From contig CAMCUA010000004.1 in the NCBI GenBank assembly GCA_945878455.1, forward strand, positions 1 through 35,248: a DNA stretch of 35,248 bases. The letters are read 5' to 3'. Within the stretch, counting starts at the first letter, position 1. Every line of letters starts with the position of its first letter. The translations under genes and the position numbers were made by a program. This DNA is from Asaia bogorensis (lineage in GTDB: Bacteria; Pseudomonadota; Alphaproteobacteria; Rhodospirillales; CAMCUA01). Shown here one piece after another: positions 1 through 7,796 of this stretch. Under the pieces are notes generated by a model that was given only the letters and a program-made list of their open reading frames with translations, was not told where the DNA came from and searched no databases.

Positions 1-1501
1 AGGTGCCGTCGCCCATGTTCGCGAAAATGTGCGGATCGCTGACGAATGGCGCGCGGCCGATCCAATTGGCGCCCTCGGCGCCCATATGGGTGAAGGTAGC
101 CGTACTGCGGTCCATCCACAGAGCCATCGTCGAACAACCGATGCCGGCAATCGCCTGCGAGCCTTCTGGCACCGTGGTCGAGGTATTGTGCGGGCAGCCG
201 GCACAGAAGTAGGGAAGGCGCTTGATATCGGGACCATGGGCAGCGGCGCCACGCTCGCGCAGCCGGTCGGCACGCGCTGAAAAGCTATCGACACCGAAAC
301 CTTGCAGCCGGCCGGCGATAGCCAGCGCGACATCGCGCGGCGACAATTCCGCCGTCGAGGACAACAGCCGACCCCCCTGTAGATCGGTCTTGCCGACGAC
401 GCGGGGCCGCCGGTCGGCCGGCAAGTGATAGAGCTGTTCCTTGATTTGGTTTTCCAGCAGGGCGCGCTTTTCCTCGACGACGAACAACTCATCGACACCA
501 TCGGCGAAGCGGCGGATACCTTCGGGCTCCAGTGGCCAGGGAACCCCGACTTTGTAAACCGAAAGTCCGATGGTCTCGGCTGTTGGTCGATCGATGCCGA
601 GGTCGGCCAAAGCCTGCATGACGTCGACAAATGCCTTGCCGGTGCTGACGATGCCCAGGCGCGCCCCTGCCCGGCCCAGGGCCCGGCGGTCGATACCGTT
701 GGCACGAATGAAAGCGCGAGCGGCGGGCAGCTTGAAATGATGCAACCGCTCTTCCGGGGTGCGGAAATCCTCCGGCCAGCGGATGTTGAGGCCGCCGGGC
801 GGTAGTTCCACGTCGTCGGGAAGCGCAATCGGCACGCGCCCGGGTCCAACCTGTACGGTGGCGGTGCTGTCGACCGTATCGGCCACCACCTTCAGCGATG
901 TCCAGCATCCGGAGAAGCGTGACATCGCCCAGGCATAGAGGCCGAAATCCAGCACGTCCTGTACACCGGCCGGATTGAAGATCGGTATCTGCGCGTCCAG
1001 CATGGCGAATTCGCTGGCGCTCGGGATGGTCGAGGACTGGCAACCGGGGTCGTCGCCGAAGACCAGCAGAACACCGCCGCGCGCCGCGGTGCCAGCCATA
1101 TTGCCGTGGCGAAAGGCATCACCCGAGCGGTCGACGCCGGGCCCCTTGCCATACCACATGGCGAAGACGCCATCGTAACGGGCGCCGGGGAACAGGTTGG
1201 TCTGCTGCGTACCCCAAACAGCCGTTGCCGCCAACTCTTCATTGACCGCGGGATGCAGGCGCACGTGATGGTCATTGAGGAATTTCGCCGCACGGCCCAT
1301 TGCCCGGTCGAGCCCGCCCAAGGGTGAGCCGCGGTAACCGGTGACGTAACCCGCTGTATTTAGCCCGGCCGCCAGGTCGCGCTGGCGTTGCGCCATGGTC
1401 AGACGGACCAGCGCCTGCGTGCCGGTCATCAACACGCGGCCCTGGCCGAGTGCGTACTTGTCGTCGAGGGTGACGTTGTTCAGCCCGGCTGCCTCGGTCA
1501 T
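1..1501 (-). CDS. Indolepyruvate ferredoxin oxidoreductase family protein (IorA/IorB-type), N-terminal part, runs off the left edge
   Basis: This gene is missing from the ORF track because it has no stop inside the window; I translated it by hand and about 500 codons are open without interruption. The N-terminus reads MTEAAGLNNVTLDDKYALG, followed by the family hallmark GYRGSPLGG. A cysteine segment near the left edge (FCAGCPHNTSTT) leads into the thiamine-diphosphate domain. The family oxidatively decarboxylates aryl- or 2-oxo-acids (indolepyruvate, phenylpyruvate) to acyl-CoA, passing electrons to ferredoxin or another carrier. Proteobacterial versions are often single chains of about 1150 residues, so more than half of the gene probably lies outside. 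The ATG at 1501 is preferred by similarity, but an in-frame GTG at 1510 is closer to the purine-rich GGGGGAGGAC and is possible. It lies 169 bp downstream of the APH-like kinase gene, on the same strand. Confidence 0.9.
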   Translation of the reverse strand, partial: MTEAAGLNNVTLDDKYALGQGRVLMTGTQALVRLTMAQRQRDLAAGLNTAGYVTGYRGSPLGGLDRAMGRAAKFLNDHHVRLHPAVNEELAATAVWGTQQTNLFPGARYDGVFAMWYGKGPGVDRSGDAFRHGNMAGTAARGGVLLVFGDDPGCQSSTIPSASEFAMLDAQIPIFNPAGVQDVLDFGLYAWAMSRFSGCWTSLKVVADTVDSTATVQVGPGRVPIALPDDVELPPGGLNIRWPEDFRTPEERLHHFKLPAARAFIRANGIDRRALGRAGARLGIVSTGKAFVDVMQALADLGIDRPTAETIGLSVYKVGVPWPLEPEGIRRFADGVDELFVVEEKRALLENQIKEQLYHLPADRRPRVVGKTDLQGGRLLSSTAELSPRDVALAIAGRLQGFGVDSFSARADRLRERGAAAHGPDIKRLPYFCAGCPHNTSTTVPEGSQAIAGIGCSTMALWMDRSTATFTHMGAEGANWIGRAPFVSDPHIFANMGDGT

Positions 1502-1670
1502 GGTCGTCACCAACGCCTTGTCCTCCCCCTTCCCGCCGGATGACCCGAGCACGAACGCGCCAGCCCGGCCGCCTGATGGGGATGGCCTTCACGCACAGCG
1601 TAGTCACCGGCGGTCCCGGCAGCAACAGGAAGTGCCGGACCAGTAGATGGCTCCTGCATGTGGTTGCCGA

Positions 1671-2684
1671 TCAGTCGGGCTCGGTCATGCGCAGGATATC
1701 CAATTCCGTTTCCGGCACGGCATGGCCGATCAAGGCCAGTTCTAGAGACGGCTGGCCACCGGCATGGCGATCCGCCTGCTGGGCGGCAATAATGGCCCAG
1801 CGGACATGGGCCATCACTTCCCAATAAGCGACCGCCCCCGGGTCGACCCGGCGGCCCGAGGCGGCCTCGTAGGCCGCCATGAAATCCTCGCGCCGGCCGA
1901 TGCCGCCGGCTTCCAGATCGTCGCGGCCAGACCGCCAGCACCGTGCGCAGAACCAACCGATATCAGCGAGCGGATCGCCCCAGCCGGCGAATTCCCAATC
2001 CAGAATGGCAGTCAGCCCGTCTTGGTCGACGAGGAAGTTGCCGGTTCGGAAGTCGTTGTGGCAGAGCACGACCCCCGAGGCCGGCGGCGGCGGGGCATGG
2101 ATGCCCAACCAGCGCAGGCCCCATTCCAAACCCGGATAGGGCCATGGCAGTTCGTCGAGAAAACCGCGATAGCGGGCAACCCAGTATTGGGCCGGGCTGG
2201 GCGTGGGCTCCGGCAGAAACTCCAATCCGGCGACGGCCGGCCGGATCGCATGGATGCGCGCCAACTCACCGGCCAGACGGCGTAGCAACGCGGTGCGGTC
2301 GGGGGCCAGTTGCCGATCCTTGACGATGCGGAATCGGTCTGCCGTCCCGGCCCGTCGGCGCATGATGAAGAAGGGTTTGCCGATGACCCGGTCATCGAGG
2401 CCCAACCACAAGGGCTCAGGCACCGTCACCCCCGCAGCATGGGCGGCGTGCAAGATCGCGAATTCCTGGCCCCGGTTGTGACTTTCCGCCACTGTTGTGG
2501 GGGCATTCGTGCGCAGCACGGCATCGAGCGCACCGGCATGGGGCCCACCGCTGACATCGGCGAGCAGCCGCCAGTTCTCCTGAATGGCGCCACCCGCAAG
2601 GGGTTCGAAGGCGTGGATGTCGACGCCCACAGCCCCGGCCGCTTGCGCCAAGAAGGCTTCCAAGGCCCGTTTATGCTGTTGCAT
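1671..2684 (-). CDS. APH-family phosphotransferase (ACAD10/11 kinase-domain-like)
   Basis: This 337-residue protein has the aminoglycoside/choline kinase fold. The Brenner catalytic motif is visible as LCHNDFRTGNFLVD (H209, D211, N216), followed by the metal-binding ILDWEFAGWGDP (D229). The N-terminal lobe carries a glycine-rich loop (LAGGAIQENW). This subfamily of bacterial APH-like proteins is typically encoded beside acyl-CoA dehydrogenases and resembles the kinase domain fused to ACAD in animal ACAD10 and ACAD11. A role in phosphorylating a hydroxyacyl substrate is therefore more likely than antibiotic resistance; that is inference. The start is 9 nt after the NHL gene stop, suggesting co-transcription and perhaps translational coupling; I see no strong Shine-Dalgarno of its own. 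Confidence 0.88.
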   Translation of the reverse strand: MQQHKRALEAFLAQAAGAVGVDIHAFEPLAGGAIQENWRLLADVSGGPHAGALDAVLRTNAPTTVAESHNRGQEFAILHAAHAAGVTVPEPLWLGLDDRVIGKPFFIMRRRAGTADRFRIVKDRQLAPDRTALLRRLAGELARIHAIRPAVAGLEFLPEPTPSPAQYWVARYRGFLDELPWPYPGLEWGLRWLGIHAPPPPASGVVLCHNDFRTGNFLVDQDGLTAILDWEFAGWGDPLADIGWFCARCWRSGRDDLEAGGIGRREDFMAAYEAASGRRVDPGAVAYWEVMAHVRWAIIAAQQADRHAGGQPSLELALIGHAVPETELDILRMTEPD

Positions 2685-2693
2685 GGCCGGAGG

Positions 2694-3704
2694 TTACCGG
2701 GGCCCTCCCGCCCGCTTGAACTTCTGCAGCGACCGCACTTCCAGCGGCGCGAAGCGCGCGGTGGCACCGGCTGTTTTCACCACCTCGCCGCAATAGAGAT
2801 CGCCCTTGGAATCCACCCAAATACCATGCGGTGCGATGAAGTTTCCGGGCATCAGCGGATCGGGTCCGCCGAAGCGCGAGATGACCTTGCCGTCGGGATC
2901 GCAAATCGTCACGCGGGCGATGGGATCGTGACCCATGGGTGGGTGATCGCAGAAATTATAATGGATACGGGCCGGGCCGGAAGGCAGCATCCAGCCCAGT
3001 TCGGCGATGTAGATATTATCCTGATCGTCGATGAAGATGTCGCAAGGCCGGTTGACCCAGTCCCAGGCCTGCAGGAAGGTGCCGTCCTTGCGGAAGATCT
3101 GCACCCGCGAATTCTCACGATCCGCCACATAGATGCGGTTGGCGCTGTCCACCGCGATGGCATGGGGCAGGTTGAACTCCCCCGGTCCGTTGCCGGGCTG
3201 TCCCCAGGACGTGATCAATTTGCCGTCCGCCGAATAGCGATGCACGCGGGCGTTGCCGTAGCCGTCGGCGATGAACAGATCGCCGTTTTCGCCGATGGCG
3301 ACGTTGGTCACTTTGTTGAAGGGACCGCCACCCCACAACACGGGGGATTCGTTTTCCTTGAAGCCGGTATTGGCCGCGACCCCGGGCTTGCCGAGCATCG
3401 ATTGCATATTGCCTTGGGTATCGAAGATGCGAACCGTGTGATCGAAATGGTCCGCCAGATAGAGCCGGTCGTTCTTGTCGATGAAGATGCCGTGGGGGTT
3501 GGCGAAGACGCCTTCTCCCCAGGCGTTGAGGAACTTGCCTTCCTTGTCGAAGACGATAATCGGATGGGCGCCGCGGTTGAAGACGTAGACCCGATCCTGG
3601 GAATCGACGGCGACACCGGCGACCTCGACAAACGACCAACCTTCGGGCAGCCGCTCCCAACCCTGGATGACTTCGTAAGCGAGCTTGTGCGGTCCAACGG
3701 TCAT
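2694..3704 (-). CDS. NHL-repeat six-bladed beta-propeller protein (peptidyl-alpha-hydroxyglycine lyase-like)
   Basis: This is a 336-residue protein built from repeated NHL-type blades: GVAVDSQDRVYVFNRG, HGIFIDKNDRLYLADH, NVAIGENGDLFIADGYGN, HAIAVDSANRIYVADR and HGIWVDSKGDLYCGE. The fold is that of the peptidylglycine lyase (PAL) domain, and bacterial relatives are often annotated that way, but the substrate of such bacterial proteins is generally unknown. No signal peptide is evident, so a cytoplasmic location is likely. The start is supported by AGGGAAG about 9 nt upstream. It lies between the solute-binding protein gene (135 bp gap) and the APH kinase gene (9 nt gap), so it probably belongs to the same catabolic operon. 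A sensor, lactonase-like or scaffolding role are all possible; I do not assign a reaction. Confidence 0.85.
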   Translation of the reverse strand: MTVGPHKLAYEVIQGWERLPEGWSFVEVAGVAVDSQDRVYVFNRGAHPIIVFDKEGKFLNAWGEGVFANPHGIFIDKNDRLYLADHFDHTVRIFDTQGNMQSMLGKPGVAANTGFKENESPVLWGGGPFNKVTNVAIGENGDLFIADGYGNARVHRYSADGKLITSWGQPGNGPGEFNLPHAIAVDSANRIYVADRENSRVQIFRKDGTFLQAWDWVNRPCDIFIDDQDNIYIAELGWMLPSGPARIHYNFCDHPPMGHDPIARVTICDPDGKVISRFGGPDPLMPGNFIAPHGIWVDSKGDLYCGEVVKTAGATARFAPLEVRSLQKFKRAGGPR

Positions 3705-3839
3705 GTGGCGAACTTCCCTGTTCCAGGACTTCCGTGCAGCGCCGCTTGCGGACGCGATGCCTTGGCTGATTGGCGTCAGGCCATCGGAAGCAGCAGCCGC
3801 GAACGGCCACCGCCCCCGATATTATCGAAACCGACCCAC

Positions 3840-5381
3840 CTACTTGAAGGCCATGTCCGCCAGGTGGATTTCACTATTGGTCGAAATGTTGGGCACATAC
3901 TTGATGCGCTTGTCGACACGGGCATAGCCCACCATGTGGTACATGAAGATGTCGGCAACGACGTCTTCATAGACCATGCGGAAGGCTTCCCGCCAGGCAA
4001 CGACCCGCTCCTGACCGGTCAGGCCGGTGGCCTTGGCAATCTGCTTGTCGAGGTCTTCGTTGCACATGCCCGACGAGTTGCCGTTGCAAGTATAGCGGCT
4101 GAACATCGAAAACACGGGATCGCCGGCATTGTTGTCGTGCTGATGCAACAGAACCTGCGCGCCGCGCCCTTCCAGCATCGGCCGGTTGGCATGCCGCGAC
4201 CATTCAGTGCTTTCCATCATTTTCAGATCGGCGTTGAAGCCGACAGCCTTCCAATAGTTGAGAAAGGCTTCACCGACTTCCTGGGTATTGGGATAGTAGC
4301 CGATGCGGCCAAGGATGGTGATCTTGGTATCGACCGGCACGCCATCGGCCTTGGCCGCGGCGATCAGATTCCTGGCCTCGGCCTGATCGAAGGGCCGTAC
4401 CCTTTTGTCGAGTTCATGGTTGTGGCCGCCGATGGCGGGACCGACGACCTGCGTCGCGTGAATCACGTCCTTCGACAGGACGGACCCCCGCAAGGCTTCG
4501 CGATCGATGGCGAGGTTGAGCGCCAGACGGATCCGCCGGTCGTTCAGCGGCGGGATCGTATGGTCGATGCGCCCATAGGTGGTTTCCGAATTGGGATAGC
4601 TGTAATCGAGCGTTGGGTTCCTGGCGTCCTGGGCGCCGATATCAGGGGCTAGATCGGCCTCGCCGATCTCGACCATGGCAGCACGCACGGACGACTCGGC
4701 CCGCCAGACGTAGCGGGCGACCTCGACTTCCGGCTTGGCACCCCAATACTTGTCGTTGCGCCGGAGAATACCCTCCTGACCCGGCGTAAAGCGCTCGAGG
4801 ACATAGGGGCCGGTACCGACCGGGGTCCATACCAGCTTGTCGGTCTGCGTGTTGGGCGACGATAGGGTGACCACACCCATGCGCGTGGCCAGGATCGGAT
4901 CGGCCTTGTTGGCGACGATATCGATGGTGAAGTCATCGACCGGCACGCCCTTGATCTGCAGGTCGCCGAACCGCTTGGTACGCACCTCGCAGGGAAGTTC
5001 CTTGTTGTCCATGATGCGCGAGATCGATTTCGCCACACTTTCAGCATTGAACGGAACGCCATCGGTGAAGGTCACGCCTTGGCGAAGCTTGAACCGCCAC
5101 GTGGTGTCGTTGACCTTTTCCCACGATGTCGCCAAACGCGGTTTGACCGATCCGTCCTTGGCGTCGATTTCCGTCAGCGTTTCGACGATGTTCTGTTTGA
5201 CCACACGTCCGGTCACCGAACGGGTCGACATGCAGCCGTCGAGGCTGTCGGGTTCGGCCGACAGAACAATGGTGACATTTTTCTGCGCCGCCGCCTGGCC
5301 AGGCAGGAAAAGTCCCAAACCCAACAGAACAGCAACGGAGGTCGCAAGCTTTTCGCAAATACCTACCCGGTCACGTGTCAT
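3840..5381 (-). CDS. ABC transporter substrate-binding protein, family 5 (DppA/OppA-like)
   Basis: This 513-residue protein has a Sec signal peptide: a basic start, a hydrophobic stretch at about residues 14-27 and a likely cleavage after A32 (GQAAA|Q). The mature part matches family 5 solute-binding proteins of the peptide/opine/nickel uptake type. Visible elements are LSAEPDSLDG at the N-terminus, the family segment RPRLATSWEKVNDTTWRFKLR-type region (given here as a resemblance), and NLAIDREALRGSVL in the middle. It would act in the periplasm, delivering an oligopeptide-like or other organic ligand to an inner-membrane ABC importer. No cognate permease or ATPase genes are adjacent. The start is well supported by AGGGAGA about 9 nt upstream. 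It is the first gene of the minus-strand run toward the oxidoreductase. Confidence 0.9.
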   Translation of the reverse strand: MTRDRVGICEKLATSVAVLLGLGLFLPGQAAAQKNVTIVLSAEPDSLDGCMSTRSVTGRVVKQNIVETLTEIDAKDGSVKPRLATSWEKVNDTTWRFKLRQGVTFTDGVPFNAESVAKSISRIMDNKELPCEVRTKRFGDLQIKGVPVDDFTIDIVANKADPILATRMGVVTLSSPNTQTDKLVWTPVGTGPYVLERFTPGQEGILRRNDKYWGAKPEVEVARYVWRAESSVRAAMVEIGEADLAPDIGAQDARNPTLDYSYPNSETTYGRIDHTIPPLNDRRIRLALNLAIDREALRGSVLSKDVIHATQVVGPAIGGHNHELDKRVRPFDQAEARNLIAAAKADGVPVDTKITILGRIGYYPNTQEVGEAFLNYWKAVGFNADLKMMESTEWSRHANRPMLEGRGAQVLLHQHDNNAGDPVFSMFSRYTCNGNSSGMCNEDLDKQIAKATGLTGQERVVAWREAFRMVYEDVVADIFMYHMVGYARVDKRIKYVPNISTNSEIHLADMAFK

Positions 5382-5610
5382 GATTTTTTTCTCCCTGCTT
5401 CGATCCCAGCCCGCTTATTGTTGTTTACCGTTCGCCCGGGAACCTGGGATACGCTGCCGATAGGCCGTTGGCGATGGGAAGCCGGCGGCCGTCCGGCGGT
5501 TATCATGTATCCTTCGGTTGAGCCGAGTCAAAGAAAAGGTCCCGGCGCTACCAGCGGCTCGGACGATGGCGGCAGGAATACAGGAACAGTCATCGAAGGA
5601 GGGACCGGAC
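5382..5610. other. Divergent intergenic region between solute-binding protein and cupin genes
   Basis: This 229-bp spacer separates two divergent genes and must carry at least two promoters or one shared control region. It is the longest gene-free stretch in the window. The plus-strand ORF track extends the cupin frame into it from 5518, but that extension has no ribosome-binding site and no family resemblance. I could not identify a convincing -35/-10 pair, operator or riboswitch. Confidence 0.5.
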
Positions 5611-6465
5611 ATGCAAATCAACGATCCATCAAACGCCCAAGATTTTCATAAGCTTGTCGACGATCATCGGCCGGGCAACCGCAAGGCTGCCTTGCTGCTG
5701 ACCGGCAAGGAAGACTCGCCGGCGAACTACCGTCTGGCCCTCAGCGAGGGCGGCACCGCGGATTGGACCGCGCCCCGACATCGCCACGTCTTCGAACAGT
5801 TCCGCTATATCCTGTCCGGCGACTATGTCATCGGCAAAGACGATGTCCTGCCCGCCGGCTGGGCCGCATACTTTCCAGAATCCGTCTATTACGGGCCGCA
5901 GATCAAGAAAACTAACATGACGATGATCATCTTGCAGTTCGGGGGCCCCAACGGCTTGGGCTACTGGAGCGCCCAGCAGTTCAGCCAAGCCAGCGCCAGA
6001 TTGGAAGCCAAGGGCAACGGCAAATTCGACAACGGTATCTATACCTGGACCGATGCCGAAGGGCGACGTCACAATCAGGACGCTGTCGAAGCGGTCGAAC
6101 AGGAAATGCGCGGCAACAAGATCGTCTATCCGCCGGCCCGTTATAACGACGTCATTCGGATGAACCCGGCGAGCTTCAACTGGGTGAAGGACGCCGACAG
6201 TCCCGGCGTGGCGCGCAAGCATCTCGGCACCTTCACCGAGCGCGACGTGCGCTTCGGCTTCGTCCGCCTGGAGAAGGGCGCGACGCTGCAATTCGGCACC
6301 GAGAATGCACCCGAAGCGCTGGTCCTGATGGACGGCACGATGACGCATGACAACAGCAGCTACGGTCGCTATTGCGCCTTCGGCACGGAAGCAGAGGAAT
6401 CCCCCGTGGCGCTGACCGCGGTCGAGCCCAGCGAACTGCTTTATATGAAGATGCCGACCTATTGA
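5611..6465 (+). CDS. Cupin-like protein of unknown function
   Basis: The true start is placed at 5611, not 5518 as in the ORF track, because a near-perfect GAAGGAGGGA ends 6 nt before this ATG. The product is 284 residues. The N-terminal half reads like a cupin barrel: APRHRHVFEQFRYILSGDY supplies the metal-binding H-x-H...E pattern, followed by AGWAAYFPESVYYGPQ. The second half (FGFVRLEKGATLQFG, ALVLMDGTMTHD) looks like a second, more divergent cupin repeat, so the protein may be bicupin. No signal peptide is seen. The reaction is unknown; relatives are dioxygenases, isomerases or sensors. It lies 86 bp before the acyl-CoA dehydrogenase gene on the same strand and diverges from the solute-binding protein gene, suggesting membership of the same catabolic locus. 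Confidence 0.8.
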   Translation: MQINDPSNAQDFHKLVDDHRPGNRKAALLLTGKEDSPANYRLALSEGGTADWTAPRHRHVFEQFRYILSGDYVIGKDDVLPAGWAAYFPESVYYGPQIKKTNMTMIILQFGGPNGLGYWSAQQFSQASARLEAKGNGKFDNGIYTWTDAEGRRHNQDAVEAVEQEMRGNKIVYPPARYNDVIRMNPASFNWVKDADSPGVARKHLGTFTERDVRFGFVRLEKGATLQFGTENAPEALVLMDGTMTHDNSSYGRYCAFGTEAEESPVALTAVEPSELLYMKMPTY

Positions 6466-6551
6466 AGGTGCACGCTCGATAGATATACAGGCGGCGCGGC
6501 TGCCGAAGGGCGGTCGTCCCGCCGCCGATGCACTCGGATGAAAGGGCTGTC

Positions 6552-7751
6552 ATGGATTTCACGCTGCCGCCCGCGCTCGATGCGCTGCGCCTGCGCATCC
6601 GCCAGTTTGTCGAGGAACGGGTCATTCCGCTCGAAGCCGACCGCGCCAATCTCGACGCGCACGAGATGATTCGCGAAGACCTGCTCGCCGGCCTGCGCCG
6701 CGACGCCCGCGCCGCCGGCCTTTGGGCCCTGTCCATGCCGCCAACCCGTGGCGGGCATGGGCTCGGCATGGTCGGCCTTGCCGCCTGCTACGAAGAGATG
6801 GGGCAATGCCCGTTCGGCGCGGTGGTCTTCAACGCCGCGGCTCCCGACGACGGCACCATGATGCTGTTGAATAAAATTCTCGACGAGCCGGCCAAGGATC
6901 GCTGGTTGCAGCCGGTCATCGACGGCGTCAAGCGTACCGCGCTCGCCATGACCGAACCGATGCCAGGTGCCGGCTCCGATCCTTCGGCCATGCTGACCAC
7001 CGCCACCCGCGACGGCGGCGACTGGGTGATCCGCGGCCGCAAGTGGTTCACCACCGGGGCGGAAGGGGCCGCTACCTGTATCGTGATCGCCCGCACCTCC
7101 GACGATACGCGCCGCGGTCTTACGGCATTCTTGTTCGATGCCGCCTCGCCGGGTTGGCGGATCGAGCGGCGCATTCCGATCATGGGGCCGGAAGAACATG
7201 GCGGCCACTGCGAGTTGAGTTTCGATGGCCTGCGGATTCCCGACGAGCAACGGCTGCTCAACGTCGGCGACGGACTCAAGGTCACCCAAATCCGCCTCGG
7301 ACCCGCCCGCCTTACCCATTGCATGCGCTGGTTGGGCATGGCCCGCCGGGCGCTAGCCATCGCCCATGCCTATGTCGCCGAACGCAAAAGCTTTGGCGTG
7401 ACGCTCGCCGACCGAGAAGGCGTGCAATGGATGCTGGGCGAGGCCGCCGCCGACATTCAGATCGGCCGCCTGTTGGTCATGCACGCGGCCTGGAAGCTCG
7501 ACCAGGGCGACTTCGCGCGTAAGGAACTGTCGATTGCCAAGAACCACGTCGCCGATTGCCTACATCGGGCCATCGACACATCCATCCAGCTGTGCGGGGC
7601 GCGCGGCTACTCCAAGGATACCATGCTCGAATGGATGTACCGCTATGCCCGCCAAGCACGCCTGGTCGACGGCGCCTCGGAAGTCCACAAGATGGTCCTC
7701 GCCCGGTCCCTGATGGCGGAAGGCGATGGCTTCTGGAAGTGGGGGGCATAA
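6552..7751 (+). CDS. Acyl-CoA dehydrogenase family protein (ACAD10/11-type)
   Basis: Start chosen at 6552 (MDFTLPPALDALR) rather than 6528 because GAAAGG lies just upstream and homologues begin near this point; this gives 399 residues. Domain order is the usual ACAD one: alpha-helical N-domain, a beta-barrel with AMTEPMPGAGSDPS and VIRGRKWFTTGA (FAD and substrate contacts), then a C-terminal helical domain with ERKSFGVTL and CGARGYSKDTMLEWMYR. At the usual catalytic-base position (YEGT-like) it has VDGASEVH, that is Asp instead of Glu, as in the ACAD10/11 subgroup. It would oxidise, or process through an oxidised intermediate, an acyl-CoA thioester with FAD. The APH-like kinase at 1671-2684 is a plausible functional partner. 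Confidence 0.92.
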   Translation: MDFTLPPALDALRLRIRQFVEERVIPLEADRANLDAHEMIREDLLAGLRRDARAAGLWALSMPPTRGGHGLGMVGLAACYEEMGQCPFGAVVFNAAAPDDGTMMLLNKILDEPAKDRWLQPVIDGVKRTALAMTEPMPGAGSDPSAMLTTATRDGGDWVIRGRKWFTTGAEGAATCIVIARTSDDTRRGLTAFLFDAASPGWRIERRIPIMGPEEHGGHCELSFDGLRIPDEQRLLNVGDGLKVTQIRLGPARLTHCMRWLGMARRALAIAHAYVAERKSFGVTLADREGVQWMLGEAAADIQIGRLLVMHAAWKLDQGDFARKELSIAKNHVADCLHRAIDTSIQLCGARGYSKDTMLEWMYRYARQARLVDGASEVHKMVLARSLMAEGDGFWKWGA

Positions 7752-7770
7752 GCCCCACCGGGGGCTACCC
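7749..7770. terminator. Small GC hairpin after the acyl-CoA dehydrogenase gene, possible weak terminator
   Basis: AGCCCC (7751-7756) can pair with GGGGCT (7761-7766) across a four-base loop, directly at the dehydrogenase stop codon. There is no real T-tract on either strand: the plus strand continues ACCCC and the minus strand continues TATG. It sits between two convergent genes, where a terminator is expected. The assignment is weak. Confidence 0.3.
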
Positions 7771-7796
7771 CGTGCAACGCCTTCAGCATCCCACCG

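Noticed and set aside
1671-2684. Aminoglycoside resistance gene
   Set aside because: The fold is shared, but the sequence resembles the ACAD-associated kinase group and the neighbourhood is catabolic, not resistance-related.
2310-4652. 780-aa plus-strand ORF, the second longest in the track
   Set aside because: It lies antisense to the APH, NHL and solute-binding protein genes, which have clear motifs, ribosome-binding sites and codon use. Its composition (His/Asp/Val/Gly-rich, no domain) is typical of an antisense frame in high-GC DNA.
5518-5610. 31-codon N-terminal extension of the cupin protein given in the track
   Set aside because: A near-consensus Shine-Dalgarno lies inside it, just before the ATG at 5611, and the extension has no family resemblance.
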